Part shown: positions 55,007-64,000 of the stretch, piece after piece
Layout: each line of letters opens with the position of its first letter
How positions within the stretch are numbered: position 1 is the first letter of the stretch
Source: Prochlorococcus sp. AG-686-J21
Lineage (GTDB): Bacteria; Cyanobacteriota; Cyanobacteriia; PCC-6307; Cyanobiaceae
Assembly (NCBI GenBank): GCA_003210285.1
Contig: QCVS01000004.1
Span: 62,001 to 126,000, forward strand
Length of the DNA stretch: 64,000 bases
Direction of reading: 5' to 3'
The notes under the pieces: generated by a model
The model's input: only the letters and a program-made list of their open reading frames with translations
Databases searched by the model: none
Told to the model about the DNA's origin: nothing
Program-made: the position numbers and the translations under genes

Positions 55007-57904
55007 TTATAAATTAATAATATTTGCACATCTCTCGCATAATTTAGTATTTTCAATTCCTTTAACTGTAATATTTTGATAATGCCAACATCTATCACAT
55101 TTAAGACCTTTAGCTTTAAGAATCTGAATCTTTCCAAGTTCATTATTATCGATACTTAAACAATCCTTAGATAAATTATTAACTATATTAAAATCAGAAA
55201 CTATCAACCAATCACGATATAAATCCACTTCTTGATTTCCAAACTTATCAAGCCAAGAAAGAGAATTTTTAAATACCTCATTTTCAGGAAGATAATTAAT
55301 CTCAGTCTCAAGAGCTGCTCCAATCATTTGTTGGGTTCTACATCCTTCTATTGCTTTATTAATTTCTACTCGCAATGTTCTTAAATTAGAAATATGTTCA
55401 TTAAGTTCAGGATTAAGCCATGACTCAGGCAAGTTTGGCCAACCTCTTTGAAATACTGATTTCTCGATAGTTGAATATGGGATGTTTTGCCAAATATCTT
55501 CGGCCATATGACAAAGAACTGGAGAAATAATGACCGCTAAATTTTCTACAATTTTGGACATCACAAACTGACAAGATCTTCTCCTGAATTGAGATTTAGC
55601 ACTTACATATAATCTATCTTTTGCAATATCTAAATAAAAATTAGATAAATCGACAACACAAAAACTTTGCAATATTTGAAAAAACTTTGAAAATTCGTAA
55701 TTTTCATATGCAATTGTTACTTGATCTGAGACTTCAACTAGTCTATTTAACATCCATTGATCTAATAACGGCAACTGATCAATATCAATTGCCTGAGACA
55801 CAGGATCATAATCATGAATATTACCTAAGAGATATCTAGCTGTATTTCTTACTTTTCGATAAACATCTGAAAGTTGTTTTAAAATATTTGATCCAATTGG
55901 AACGTCAACTGAGTAATCCACCGAACTAACCCAAAGCCTTAGAACATCTGCTCCATAGGCAGGTTGAATTTTCTGGTTAGGACCGCCATTAATAATAATA
56001 TTAGGATCAACAACGTTACCTAAGGATTTACTCATTTTTCTTCCATTTTCATCTAAAGCAAATCCATGAGTTAGAACTTTCTTAAATGGCGGCTTATTAT
56101 TTACTGCTACCGAAGTTAGCAAAGATGATTGAAACCAACCTCGATGTTGATCAGATCCCTCTAAGTACAAATCGGCTGGATATTGCAATTCTTCCCTTTG
56201 CTCACAAACTGCGGCCCAACTAGATCCTGAATCAAACCAAACATCCATAGTATCTATTCCTTTTTTCCAACGATCAGATTCATCTCTATATTTTTCTGGC
56301 AACAGTTTCTTCTCCTCCCATTCCCACCATACATCTGCTCCATACTCCTCAAATAAACTTTTTATATGGTTAATAGTTTCAGTATTAAGTAGGATTTCTT
56401 TCCCTTCTTTTTCGTAGAAGACCGGTATTGGTACACCCCAAGACCTTTGCCTAGAAATACACCAATCACCTCTTCCAACAACCATTGAATAAATTCTTTT
56501 TTTACCTGTTTTTGGCATCCATTCAACATCTTCTATTGATTTCAAAGCTGAAGATCTAAATCCTTCTACTGATGCAAACCATTGTTCAGTTGCTCTAAAA
56601 ATTGTAGGTTTTTTAGTTCTCCAATCATAAGGATATCTATGTTTATATTTTTCTTTTAAAAGGAGTAAGTTATTTTTTTCCAAATCTTCAATAATCAAAT
56701 CATTAGCATCTTTTAAAACATTTAGTCCGCAAAACTTTTCAGCATGATTATTTAAATCACCTTTTTCATCGACAATACAAGTTATGGGTAATTTATATTT
56801 TTGTCCAACATTAAAATCATCCATTCCATGACCTGGAGCAGTATGTACAATTCCTGTTCCAGATTCAGTGGTTATATAATCACCACCAATTACAATATTG
56901 CAAACCTTATTTTTTGTAGGGTGCTGATATTCAATCCCTTCTAGCAATGAGCCTTTTACATCTAATAAAACATTAAATTCCCTGTCAAGCTTTTCACAAA
57001 TTTCAGAGATTAAATCTCGAGCAAAAAGAAATATATTACCGTTTTGATCTGAGGCAAAAACATAATTTATTCTAGGATTAATAGCTACTGCTTCATTACC
57101 AGGAATTGTCCATGGAGTAGTAGTCCATATAGCTATAAATAATTTATTTAAATTAGAAAGTAATTTATTTCTCAGATCTTTTTCTTCAAATTTCAGAAGA
57201 ACTGCCTCTGATAATTTAGTAATATTTAAAGAAACATAAATACTTTTTGAAAAATGTTCTTCAGGATACTCTAGTTCTGCTTCTGCAAGTGCTGTTCTTG
57301 AACTTGGACTCCAGTGAACAGGTTTTAAACCTCTATATATATACCCATTTAAGAACATCTTTCCAAAAACACCAATCTGAGCAGACTCATAATTTTTTTT
57401 AAGAGTTAAATATGGATTATTCCAGTCTCCCCAAATACCCCATCTCTTAAAACCCTCTAGTTGATTGTTAATCTGAATCTTTGCATAATCTGTGGCTTTT
57501 TTTCTTAAACCTAAAGAATCTAAATTTCTTCTTTCATTGGATTTTAAACTTTGTAGAACCTTTAACTCAATTGGTAACCCATGGCAATCCCACCCAGGCA
57601 CAAAATGAACTTTGAAACCTTTTAAGGTTTTGTATTTATTAATAATATCTTTTAAAACTTTATTTAAAGCATGTCCCATATGGAGGGAACCATTTGCATA
57701 AGGTGGTCCATCATGCAAAGTAAAATTCTTACCCGTATTAGATGAACCCAATTCCAAATCAATGTTATTTTTTGACCAGAATTCATGAATCTCTGGTTCC
57801 CTAATTACTGAATTAGCTCGCATTGAAAAATCAGTCTTAAGCAAATTCAAAGTTTCTTTATAAGAAAAGCCAGATTTTTTTTCTTTATTATGTTGTGATT
57901 TCAT
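55007..57904 (-). CDS. ileS: Isoleucyl-tRNA synthetase
   Basis: IleS charges tRNA-Ile. The 965-residue class I synthetase has the HIGH-type motif HMGH at residues 75-78 ([17 protein letters not shown]), the editing domain in the middle, [10 protein letters not shown] near 607, and a C-terminal zinc site with C936, C939, C956 and C959 (CDRCWHYQ...CERC). Length matches the bacterial type I enzyme. No T-box is seen, as expected in cyanobacteria. It follows ycf66 by 38 bp. Confidence 0.97.
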   Translation of the reverse strand: MKSQHNKEKKSGFSYKETLNLLKTDFSMRANSVIREPEIHEFWSKNNIDLELGSSNTGKNFTLHDGPPYANGSLHMGHALNKVLKDIINKYKTLKGFKVHFVPGWDCHGLPIELKVLQSLKSNERRNLDSLGLRKKATDYAKIQINNQLEGFKRWGIWGDWNNPYLTLKKNYESAQIGVFGKMFLNGYIYRGLKPVHWSPSSRTALAEAELEYPEEHFSKSIYVSLNITKLSEAVLLKFEEKDLRNKLLSNLNKLFIAIWTTTPWTIPGNEAVAINPRINYVFASDQNGNIFLFARDLISEICEKLDREFNVLLDVKGSLLEGIEYQHPTKNKVCNIVIGGDYITTESGTGIVHTAPGHGMDDFNVGQKYKLPITCIVDEKGDLNNHAEKFCGLNVLKDANDLIIEDLEKNNLLLLKEKYKHRYPYDWRTKKPTIFRATEQWFASVEGFRSSALKSIEDVEWMPKTGKKRIYSMVVGRGDWCISRQRSWGVPIPVFYEKEGKEILLNTETINHIKSLFEEYGADVWWEWEEKKLLPEKYRDESDRWKKGIDTMDVWFDSGSSWAAVCEQREELQYPADLYLEGSDQHRGWFQSSLLTSVAVNNKPPFKKVLTHGFALDENGRKMSKSLGNVVDPNIIINGGPNQKIQPAYGADVLRLWVSSVDYSVDVPIGSNILKQLSDVYRKVRNTARYLLGNIHDYDPVSQAIDIDQLPLLDQWMLNRLVEVSDQVTIAYENYEFSKFFQILQSFCVVDLSNFYLDIAKDRLYVSAKSQFRRRSCQFVMSKIVENLAVIISPVLCHMAEDIWQNIPYSTIEKSVFQRGWPNLPESWLNPELNEHISNLRTLRVEINKAIEGCRTQQMIGAALETEINYLPENEVFKNSLSWLDKFGNQEVDLYRDWLIVSDFNIVNNLSKDCLSIDNNELGKIQILKAKGLKCDRCWHYQNITVKGIENTKLCERCANIINL

Positions 57905-57942
57905 TCGAAATTATAGAATTTATTTATGATCAATTAATTTAT

Positions 57943-58473
57943 TTAATTATTTTTAACCTCTTTAATTGTATCTTTTATAGATTGATTTGTTGCATTTTTT
58001 GGCATCTCTAAAGTCAGTAAATTATTTTTATTTGAAGTAACCATATTATCATTTTCATCATTCTTAACCCACTTTTTTTTATTTAAATTTTCATTTTTTC
58101 TTCCAAATTTTAAAATATTGTTTGAATTTAAAAAATCTTTCCTTGCAAGAGAGATGGCCTTTAAAAAAATTGAAAGATTTTTTTTCAATTCCTCTAAAGT
58201 TTTTAATTTATTTTTTTCTTGATCAGTTAACTGATTCCACCTTATAGAAAAAATTTCTACTATGTAAAAAGTTACTAAAGTAGTTATGACAATAAAAATT
58301 GAAGAACCTAAAGTATCAAAACTATTATGCTTTAAAATTAATAACATCCCAATAACTAAATTTAAACCACCTTTTATAAAATCTCTTGGCCTGCCTAATT
58401 CGATATATATTAAAGGAATTAATAAGAATATAATTCCAAATAATAAATATAAACAGCCTATATAAATTGTCAA
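57943..58473 (-). CDS. ycf66: Ycf66-family membrane protein
   Basis: The 176-residue protein has three hydrophobic segments (about 3-24, 36-48, 58-76). They are separated by the family motif GRPRDFIKGGLNLVIGMLL, and then comes EIFSIRWNQLTDQEKNKLKTLEELKKNLS. Both blocks are typical of Ycf66 from chloroplasts and cyanobacteria. The tail (115-176) is polar and Asn/Lys rich. Function is unknown; loss in many plants suggests it is dispensable there. Confidence 0.85.
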   Translation of the reverse strand: MTIYIGCLYLLFGIIFLLIPLIYIELGRPRDFIKGGLNLVIGMLLILKHNSFDTLGSSIFIVITTLVTFYIVEIFSIRWNQLTDQEKNKLKTLEELKKNLSIFLKAISLARKDFLNSNNILKFGRKNENLNKKKWVKNDENDNMVTSNKNNLLTLEMPKNATNQSIKDTIKEVKNN

Positions 58474-58557
58474 AAAGTTTTTTTGTCTATAAATAAATTA
58501 TAGTAAATATGCAAATAGTTAACTAGTTTAATTGCTTAATATTAATTTCCCCTGAAA

Positions 58558-58639
58558 TGCGGTCGGGGAGACTTGAACTCCCACACCCGAAGATACGAGT
58601 ACCTAAAACTCGCGCGTCTACCAATTCCGCCACGACCGC
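58558..58639 (-). tRNA. tRNA-Leu (UAG)
   Basis: Read on the minus strand from 58639, the 82-nt gene has acceptor GCGGTCG pairing with CGACCGC, and discriminator A. The D arm is long and leucine-type (TGGCGGAATTGGTAGACGC). The anticodon arm is CGAGT-TTTAGGT-ACTCG with anticodon UAG, the class II variable arm is ATCTTCGGGT, and the T arm is GGGAG-TTCAAGT-CTCCC. The long variable arm confirms Leu. Confidence 0.95.
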
Positions 58640-58811
58640 TTAATTTAATTTTAGTTTAGCGAGGTATATTTTAAAAATATTTTTTACTTAAGATCCTTAA
58701 TCTGACACATATTAATAGTCTCAATAATTTTAGAAAAATTTAAAAATATTTGATATTGTTATGCAATCACTATGAGTTATTGGTTATATTACTTATAGAT
58801 TAAAAGAAACA

Positions 58812-59831
58812 ATTTCAAACTTAACTAGTAAAAATAAAAATATTCAAACTAATTCCTCCAAAACATTTAACTGGAACAGGGAGATCAAAAATTATGTCGA
58901 TCCTCCTAGTTTTTGGAACCCAACATTAGGATTATTTTTTGGTGGTTATTTTCTTGCTTTTCTGAGTATATGGCAATGGTACCGCGGGGTTTGGCCTCTA
59001 CCTCTTCTAGTTGCCACTGCATTTCTTGCTCTTCATATTGAAGGAACTGTAATACATGATGCATGTCATAAGGCTGCCCATCCTGTACCTTGGATAAACC
59101 AAGCAATGGGACATGGATCAGCCATACTCTTAGGCTTCAGTTTCCCAGTTTTCACTAGAGTCCACTTACAACATCACGTTCATGTAAATGATCCCAAAAA
59201 TGATCCAGACCATATTGTGAGTACTTTTGGGCCAATTTGGCTTATTGCTCCAAGATTCTTTTATCATGAAATATTTTTCTTTCAGAGAAAACTCTGGAGA
59301 AAATACGAATTATTACAGTGGGGAATTGAGAGATCTATATTTATAACAATCATTCTAGCTGGCTTAAAATTTGACTTTATGAACTTAATCTATAATTTAT
59401 GGTTTGGTCCTGCATTAATGGTTGGAGTTACTTTAGGTATTTTCTTTGATTATCTCCCTCATAGGCCATTTCGATCAAAAAATAAATGGCTAAACTCAAG
59501 AGTTTATCCAGGTAAATTTTTGAATATTCTCATAATGGGTCAAAATTATCATTTAATCCATCACCTATGGCCTTCAATTCCTTGGTTTGAATACAAAATA
59601 GCTTACGAGAAAACCAAACCTTTGTTAGACCTAAAAGGTTCGCCTCAAAGAGTAGGTATTTTTGAAACTAAAGGTGATACTTTTAATTTTATTTATGATC
59701 TACTGATAGGGGTAAGAAGCCACAAAAGTAAAAAAGGAAAACTTAGAAAAATAATAAATTCATTCCCAAGTTTTAAAATAAAAAAATTTTTACTAAAGAT
59801 AGTTAATAAGACTTATATTGGTGGCAATTGA
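58812..59831 (+). CDS. crtR: Beta-carotene hydroxylase (CrtR type)
   Basis: CrtR hydroxylates beta-carotene to zeaxanthin, the main photoprotective carotenoid of Prochlorococcus. The di-iron histidine boxes are HDACH (codons 59055-59069), HLQHHVH and HLIHHLWP, with FDYLPHRPF and VSTFGP nearby. The first in-frame ATG, at 59106, lies after the first histidine box, so it cannot be the start. The frame is open from 58776 but has no ATG, GTG or TTG. An in-frame ATG at 58761 is followed by CAA TCA CTA TGA. I set the start provisionally at ATT 58812, after AAAGAAACA; ATT 58842 would match the length of the Synechocystis protein. It ends next to convergent gatC. Confidence 0.88.
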   Translation: MSNLTSKNKNIQTNSSKTFNWNREIKNYVDPPSFWNPTLGLFFGGYFLAFLSIWQWYRGVWPLPLLVATAFLALHIEGTVIHDACHKAAHPVPWINQAMGHGSAILLGFSFPVFTRVHLQHHVHVNDPKNDPDHIVSTFGPIWLIAPRFFYHEIFFFQRKLWRKYELLQWGIERSIFITIILAGLKFDFMNLIYNLWFGPALMVGVTLGIFFDYLPHRPFRSKNKWLNSRVYPGKFLNILIMGQNYHLIHHLWPSIPWFEYKIAYEKTKPLLDLKGSPQRVGIFETKGDTFNFIYDLLIGVRSHKSKKGKLRKIINSFPSFKIKKFLLKIVNKTYIGGN

Positions 59832-60125
59832 TTATTCATTAATAATTTTTGGCACTTTAAAAAATTTATTTTCTCTCGAAGGTGCCAAATCTAAAATTTC
59901 CTCAGAATTTTCATAATTTGTCTTTTCATCTTTTCTTAATGCATTTACCACTTCTATAGCTCTAGTAGTGCATGGAACATTTTCAGTATTAATTTTCTCA
60001 AGTTGTTTAATATATTCCAAAATTTTTTCTAACTGTTCAGCATGTTGATGAATCTCACTTTCATTTAATTCTAATCTTGCTAATTGTGCTACTTTTTTTA
60101 CTTCATCACTGCTAATTCGTTTCAT
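59832..60125 (-). CDS. gatC: Aspartyl/glutamyl-tRNA amidotransferase subunit C
   Basis: GatC stabilises the GatAB amidotransferase that makes Gln-tRNA-Gln and Asn-tRNA-Asn. The 97-residue product has SDEVKKVAQLARLELNESEI near 5-24 and LEKILEYIKQLEKINTENVPCT near 32-53, the usual GatC blocks. It abuts the end of crtR. gatA and gatB are not in the window. Confidence 0.93.
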   Translation of the reverse strand: MKRISSDEVKKVAQLARLELNESEIHQHAEQLEKILEYIKQLEKINTENVPCTTRAIEVVNALRKDEKTNYENSEEILDLAPSRENKFFKVPKIINE

Positions 60126-60328
60126 CTGCTTTCAATTATCAAAAAACCTATTTTATTATATATTAAAAGATTTTCACTAACATTACTTGAGTCTCTAATG
60201 AATTAAACAAAATTGATAACAATATATTTATAAAATCTTAAAACAAGAAGAAAAAATTTTTTTATGCATCAAAAGCTAGACTTAACTGTATTTCACCGTT
60301 AAAAATAAGCTTAGATAAGTATTTAAAA

Positions 60329-60943
60329 ATAGAAAAACACTCTTTTAAAAAAAATTTTTTTTACCGGCATTCCAAGCTTGTAGCACCTGAATTAATTGGA
60401 TGCTACCTGATTAGAAATAGAATTGATAAAGGCCTAATAAAAGGAATGATAGTTGAGACTGAAGCTTATTCACAAGAAGAAGAGGCTTGTCATGGATATA
60501 ATAAAAAAACTCTTTCTAATAAAGTATTATTTGGTGAACCAGGAAGATTTTATATTTATAGATCTTACGGAATTCATCATTGTTTAAACATTGTTACTTA
60601 TAAAGATAATTTTGCGAGTGGTGTTTTAATAAGGGCGGTTTTTATATCAAATAAAAATGAAAGAGTAGCTTCTGGTCCGGGATTAGTAACCAAAACATTT
60701 GAAGTAGATAATAAATTAAATTCTCTCAAAATTTTTGATAATAAATGTTTATGGATCAGCAAAGGAACATCACATTTCGAAAAAAAAGATTTAATTCAAA
60801 CAACAAGAATTGGCATAACTAAAGCAACAAATATAAAATGGCGTTGGTATCTTAAAAGTAGTAGAAGTATTAGTAAAAGAGAAAAAGGTGATAGAAATCC
60901 TAATTTAAAACATTCAACTAATAATTTGTCTCTTATAACATAA
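60329..60943 (+). CDS. mpg: 3-methyladenine DNA glycosylase (AAG/MPG family)
   Basis: This glycosylase removes alkylated purines. Family blocks are [60 protein letters not shown] with the catalytic-site tyrosine, and VLIRAVF and [11 protein letters not shown]. The first in-frame ATG, at 60446, falls inside [11 protein letters not shown], so the true start is upstream. The frame is open to 60242 but holds no ATG, GTG or TTG. I set ATA at 60329 ([15 protein letters not shown]) as a provisional start. An 8-A/8-T run lies at 60347-60362. It overlaps the pyrB ATG by one base. Confidence 0.86.
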   Translation: MEKHSFKKNFFYRHSKLVAPELIGCYLIRNRIDKGLIKGMIVETEAYSQEEEACHGYNKKTLSNKVLFGEPGRFYIYRSYGIHHCLNIVTYKDNFASGVLIRAVFISNKNERVASGPGLVTKTFEVDNKLNSLKIFDNKCLWISKGTSHFEKKDLIQTTRIGITKATNIKWRWYLKSSRSISKREKGDRNPNLKHSTNNLSLIT

Positions 60944-61965
60944 TGGGAAATTGGCCTCACAAACATATTCTCACACTTTCAAATTTCTCAATAGATGATT
61001 ACAAATCAGTTTTTGAGTTAACTGAAAGATTTAAATCTCTTAATAATGCTGGTACAAAAAAAATTCCTGCTTTACAAGGAATGTTAATAACGTCAATATT
61101 TTTTGAGGATAGTACTAGAACTCGTAATAGTTTTGAGCTTGCTGCCAAAAGGCTTTCTGCTGATGTACAAAGTTTTTCTCCTTCTTCAAGTTCTTTAAGT
61201 AAAGGAGAAACTCTCATAGATACTGCATTAACATATGCTGCCATGGGATCTGACATTTTAGTCATTAGACATTCATCGAGCCATGTCCCTTTAGAAATTT
61301 CCAAAAAGCTCGATGTATCTAAAGCAAAAACTTCGGTTCTTAATGCTGGTGATGGTCTACATAGCCATCCCAGTCAAGGATTACTAGATCTTTATACATT
61401 AATAAAATTCTTTTCTCCGAAATTACTGAAACCAGAGATATTAAATTCTAAAAAAATATTAATAGTTGGAGATGTAATTCACTCTAGAGTTGCCAGATCA
61501 AATCTTTGGGCATTGACCGCATTTGGTGCAAACATAATCTTGTGTGGTCCACCAACACTTATTCCGGAAGAATTTACTGATTTTGTAAGTAGTTCACCAC
61601 CAAATCAATTAAGAGACCCAATTTCTTCAAGAGGTTCTATCACAATTTCGAGATCATTAGAAGACTCCATTAAAGATGCTGATGCAGTAATTGTTTTAAG
61701 ATTACAGAAAGAAAGAATGAAAGAGAATTTATTAAGCAGTATTAAATCCTATAGTGAAAATTATTGTTTAACTCCAGAAAAACTATCTTTGAATGATAAA
61801 GATATTCCTATTTTGCATCCAGGGCCTATTAATCGTGGCATTGAAATCAGTAGCAGAGTAGTTGATGAATATCCAAATTGCTTAATAAATAATCAAGTTT
61901 CGAATGGCATTCCTACAAGAATGGCTTTACTTTATCTATTAAGTAAATTCAATAATTACATTTAA
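60943..61965 (+). CDS. pyrB: Aspartate carbamoyltransferase catalytic subunit
   Basis: PyrB makes carbamoyl-aspartate in pyrimidine synthesis. The 340-residue product has the carbamoyl-phosphate motif [18 protein letters not shown] near 51-68, [15 protein letters not shown] near 77, and [12 protein letters not shown] near 141. [11 protein letters not shown] lies near the end. No pyrI is adjacent, as usual in cyanobacteria. It overlaps mpg by 1 bp and its stop overlaps the convergent Ycf20 gene by 4 bp. Confidence 0.96.
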   Translation: MGNWPHKHILTLSNFSIDDYKSVFELTERFKSLNNAGTKKIPALQGMLITSIFFEDSTRTRNSFELAAKRLSADVQSFSPSSSSLSKGETLIDTALTYAAMGSDILVIRHSSSHVPLEISKKLDVSKAKTSVLNAGDGLHSHPSQGLLDLYTLIKFFSPKLLKPEILNSKKILIVGDVIHSRVARSNLWALTAFGANIILCGPPTLIPEEFTDFVSSSPPNQLRDPISSRGSITISRSLEDSIKDADAVIVLRLQKERMKENLLSSIKSYSENYCLTPEKLSLNDKDIPILHPGPINRGIEISSRVVDEYPNCLINNQVSNGIPTRMALLYLLSKFNNYI

Positions 61966-62303
61966 AGCAATTTAAGACTTTCGGTAAAAAAACCATAAAA
62001 CAAACCTAATCTTAGAGAATCAATTAACAATACTAATATTTTTTTTCTTTTGTCAAAACGTAATCTTCGTCTAAATTGAATCAAAATTTCAATAAAAAGA
62101 ACTGATAAAAAAGCGCCGACCGGGTCAATCAATTCAACTACTGCACTTATCATTCCTAATGAACTTCCAAAAAAGTAACCAGTCAAAACAACAGTTAAAG
62201 CTAAAGAATATCTACGCCATGGATTTACTGCCCATTGGCTTAAACTGTCAAAATTTTCAACGACTAATCTTTGAAATTTAGTCTTTTGGGGTTTAAAAAC
62301 CAT
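61962..62303 (-). CDS. ycf20: Ycf20/DUF565 family protein
   Basis: The 113-residue protein has [24 protein letters not shown] near 27-50 and two or three hydrophobic segments (about 33-52, 62-75, 88-105). [22 protein letters not shown] follows. These are features of the Ycf20/DUF565 family of cyanobacteria and chloroplasts. In algae and plants the family is linked to non-photochemical quenching; the role here is not established. It shares 4 bp with the end of pyrB and lies 37 bp after the next upstream gene. Confidence 0.83.
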   Translation of the reverse strand: MVFKPQKTKFQRLVVENFDSLSQWAVNPWRRYSLALTVVLTGYFFGSSLGMISAVVELIDPVGAFLSVLFIEILIQFRRRLRFDKRKKILVLLIDSLRLGLFYGFFTESLKLL

Positions 62304-62340
62304 TTTTTATCATAACCATGTGTTAAATCTATTCATAATT

Positions 62341-62523
62341 TTATTTAACTTTAGGATTACCTTCAATTAATTCAAGTAAAGCCTCCATTTGAGCAAGAAC
62401 TCCTCTTAGTTCTCCAGGTTCAGGGAATAATCCATCATCTTGAATTCCTAAATGCATTTCTCTTAATTCCTGCCTTAAATAACGCAAATGACTTACTATT
62501 TGCTCTTTTTTTGTTTGTGACAT
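62341..62523 (-). CDS. Small conserved hypothetical protein (60 aa)
   Basis: The 60-residue protein is soluble and helical, with a leucine-rich charged start (EQIVSHLRYLRQELREMHLG), a short proline-containing turn (FPEPGELRG), and a second helix (LAQMEALLELIEGN). The two helices could form a hairpin. Low-complexity bias is absent and the start follows normal spacing, which supports a real gene. I do not recognise a named family. Same strand as ycf20. Confidence 0.7.
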   Translation of the reverse strand: MSQTKKEQIVSHLRYLRQELREMHLGIQDDGLFPEPGELRGVLAQMEALLELIEGNPKVK

Positions 62524-62729
62524 ATTTGATTTTTCGTCATTCTAAGTTTAAATAATTTTTTTTCTTAAAGAGAATTTAATAATTTGTGTCAAAAAATTAA
62601 AATAAATGAAAAAAATAAATTGATTTAAATTTTTATTTATTTTTGAAAATTTTAAAATGAGGAATATATTTTATAAATTATGAATTCCTTGAAGTTATAT
62701 TATTAAAAATACATTGGTAATAATAAAAG

Positions 62730-62951
62730 ATGAAATTTTCATACCATAACAAAATAATTGGAGAACATTTACAGTATTTTTATGAAGAAGAAACTTTTGA
62801 GCTTCCTAAAAGATTAAGGGTGAAAAATTATGCTATTCCATTTAAAGTATCAATAAATTATAATTTGGTTAGGACTTTTACAATTAAAAGCTACAAATTA
62901 ATATCCGATTACATTCATCTTCTTGAACTGGAACAATTTGATGAAAACTAA
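62730..62951 (+). CDS. Small conserved hypothetical protein (73 aa) upstream of coaBC
   Basis: The 73-residue protein (MKFSYHNKIIGEHLQYFYEE and on) is soluble and rich in Tyr, Lys and Glu, with a likely beta-strand centre (LRVKNYAIPFKVSINYN). It overlaps the coaBC start by 11 bp, so translation is probably coupled, which supports a real gene. The 206 bp upstream is A+T rich with no gene seen. Function unknown. Confidence 0.68.
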   Translation: MKFSYHNKIIGEHLQYFYEEETFELPKRLRVKNYAIPFKVSINYNLVRTFTIKSYKLISDYIHLLELEQFDEN

Positions 62952-64000
62952 ATCTACAGAGTTAAAAGTTAAGGTTCTTTTATTAATTACTGGAAGTATT
63001 GCTGCAGTAAGAATCCCCTTACTAGTAAGTCAATTAGTTAAGGATAATTATGAGATAAAGTGCGTTCTTTCTGAAAATGCTGAAAAAATTATTCAGCCAC
63101 TTTCACTTTCTATTTTAAGTAGGAATACTTGCATATTAGATAAGGACCAATGGTCATATCTTCATTCAAGACCTTTACATATAGATTTATGCGATTGGGC
63201 TGATGTATTGATAATGGCTCCTTTGACTGCAACAACACTTTCAAAGTGGGTTACAGGTAATGCCGATGGATTAATATCCAGTATTTTAATTGCGAATAAT
63301 AAGCCTATTATTGTTGCTCCAGCAATGAATTCTAAGATGTGGAGTAATAAAGCTGTTCAGAGAAATTATATATATTTACAAGATTATCCAAATGTTCTAA
63401 TCCTTAAGCCAAGTGAAGGGATCCTAGCTTGTGACGAAATTGGAGTTGGAAAGATCCCCCCAAATGATTTAATACAACTAGCTCTAAAGTTTTTACTCCT
63501 ACAAAATAAAAAGCCCTATTACAGAGACTTACTAAATAAAGAGTTTTTAATTACAGGAGGTTGTACTTCAGAAAAAATAGATGCCGCCAGAAAGATAACT
63601 AACAATAGTTCTGGAACTATGGGATTAATGCTTGCTCAAGTAGCAAGATTTAGGGGTGCGAAAGTCAAATATATCCATGGCCCTTTAAAAAATAAACTAG
63701 ATATCACAGAAGGAATTAATACGTATGAGATAGATAATAGTAATGATTTGATTAAGGAAATTGAAAAAGAAATTTCGAAATGTGATTATTTCATCATGAA
63801 TGCTGCAGTAGCTGATTTCAAAATATCAGGAGATACTTCAAAAAAAATTCCAAAAAGTAAATTTGAGGACTTTTTAAATGAAAATATCGAATATGTTCCA
63901 GATATCTTAAAAGAGATAAGTAAAGTGAAAAAAGAAGATCAAATTTTTGTTGGATTTTGTGCATTTACAGGTTCTTTCAAAAGTGCCAAAAAAACCATTA
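62941..64000 (+). CDS. coaBC: CoaBC, phosphopantothenoylcysteine synthetase/decarboxylase, 5' part
   Basis: CoaBC makes 4'-phosphopantetheine for coenzyme A in two steps. About 353 residues are visible. The flavin decarboxylase half has LLLITGSIAAVRIPLL at 14-29, a histidine in SYLHSRPLHIDLCDWAD, IVAPAMNSKMW near 136 and EGILACDEIGVGK near 160. The synthetase half has FLITGGCTSEKIDAARKITNNSSGTMG near 202 and NAAVADFKI near 282. The ATG at 62941 overlaps the 73-residue gene by 11 bp. It runs off the window end. Confidence 0.94.
   Translation, partial: MKTKSTELKVKVLLLITGSIAAVRIPLLVSQLVKDNYEIKCVLSENAEKIIQPLSLSILSRNTCILDKDQWSYLHSRPLHIDLCDWADVLIMAPLTATTLSKWVTGNADGLISSILIANNKPIIVAPAMNSKMWSNKAVQRNYIYLQDYPNVLILKPSEGILACDEIGVGKIPPNDLIQLALKFLLLQNKKPYYRDLLNKEFLITGGCTSEKIDAARKITNNSSGTMGLMLAQVARFRGAKVKYIHGPLKNKLDITEGINTYEIDNSNDLIKEIEKEISKCDYFIMNAAVADFKISGDTSKKIPKSKFEDFLNENIEYVPDILKEISKVKKEDQIFVGFCAFTGSFKSAKKTI

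Noticed and set aside
58772-58798. Short frame MSYWLYYL before crtR as a frameshifted start of crtR
   Set aside because: A frameshift there would have to skip the TAG at 58796, and the frame carries no conserved sequence; kept only as a possible leader peptide.
59106-59831. crtR starting at ATG 59106 (241 residues)
   Set aside because: It would lack the first histidine box HDACH and the first membrane region, both encoded in frame upstream.
60264-60302. ATG at 60264 (MHQKLDLTVFHR) as the mpg start by frameshift
   Set aside because: The frame ends at TAA and all alternative frames up to 60346 have several stops, so one indel cannot join it to mpg.
1-64000. CRISPR array, prophage, transposon or toxin-antitoxin locus
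   Set aside because: No regularly spaced repeats, transposase, phage structural gene or toxin-antitoxin pair was seen; gene content is core metabolism throughout.

Overview
The window is a stretch of core chromosome from a marine picocyanobacterium, almost certainly a high-light-adapted Prochlorococcus. The DNA is strongly A+T rich. Genes are packed with 0-100 bp gaps and many overlaps of 1-30 bp. Photosystem II, NDH-1, chlorophyll and zeaxanthin genes occur together with chloroplast-type ycf genes (ycf48, ycf66, ycf20) and the nitrogen regulator NtcA. I see no insertion sequence, prophage, CRISPR array, integrase or genomic-island signature.

Layout. 1-1395: the start of a pyridine-nucleotide oxidoreductase/SelD-type gene, diverging from mtnP. 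1429-3749 (minus): a photosystem II assembly block, rubredoxin-ycf48-psbE-psbF-psbL-psbJ. 3822-5453: ndhC-ndhK-ndhJ. 5463-8614: a YvcK/CofD-like protein, then an Mla-type lipid transporter ATPase and its MCE protein. 8620-13442: chlD, folK, a NUDIX hydrolase and a DNA photolyase. 13427-18357: a PLP sugar aminotransferase, a thioredoxin-fold protein, fabI, hisB and a carotenoid oxygenase. 18358-23298: rdgB, a phosphohexomutase, a TM0106-type Fe-S nuclease, ygfZ and pyrE. 23448-29123: tRNA-Met, a CNNM/CorC protein, a Gfo/Idh/MocA oxidoreductase, psbK, tgt, cobS and a soluble Hik2/CSK-like histidine kinase. 29375-38469: purH, ispH, amt1 with an upstream NtcA box and a downstream terminator, sfsA, murJ and small conserved genes. 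38558-43287: tRNA-Arg, glyA, cinA, leuC and leuD. 43289-46029: an LptD-like outer-membrane protein, psbI, psbN and psbH. 46218-51285: pth, a RuvC-like/DUF3084/DUF3146 group, ntcA, a CobO-like protein without a P-loop, dcd and thyX. 51288-58473: a TxlA-like thioredoxin, glmM, trmB, DUF3177, ileS and ycf66. 58558-64000: tRNA-Leu, crtR, gatC, mpg, pyrB, ycf20, two small unknown genes and the start of coaBC.

How the genes work together. Photosystem II biogenesis dominates: psbE/F/L/J/K/I/N/H plus Ycf48 and the membrane rubredoxin. It is supported by Mg-chelatase (ChlD), isoprenoid supply (IspH) and zeaxanthin synthesis (CrtR). Nitrogen control links ntcA with amt1. Nucleotide metabolism is spread over mtnP, pyrE, pyrB, purH, dcd, thyX and rdgB. 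The cell envelope is served by murJ, glmM, the MlaF/MlaD pair and the LptD-like protein.

The least ordinary observations are these. Three genes (cobS, crtR, mpg) have conserved coding sequence upstream of every ATG/GTG/TTG, and crtR also has an in-frame TGA after its only upstream ATG. The CobO-like protein beside ntcA has lost its Walker A motif. A nuclease carries the cysteine pattern of Cas4/AddB-type Fe-S enzymes. A strong imperfect hairpin lies in the 250 bp leader of a DUF3155-type gene. I did not find a clearly new multi-gene system.
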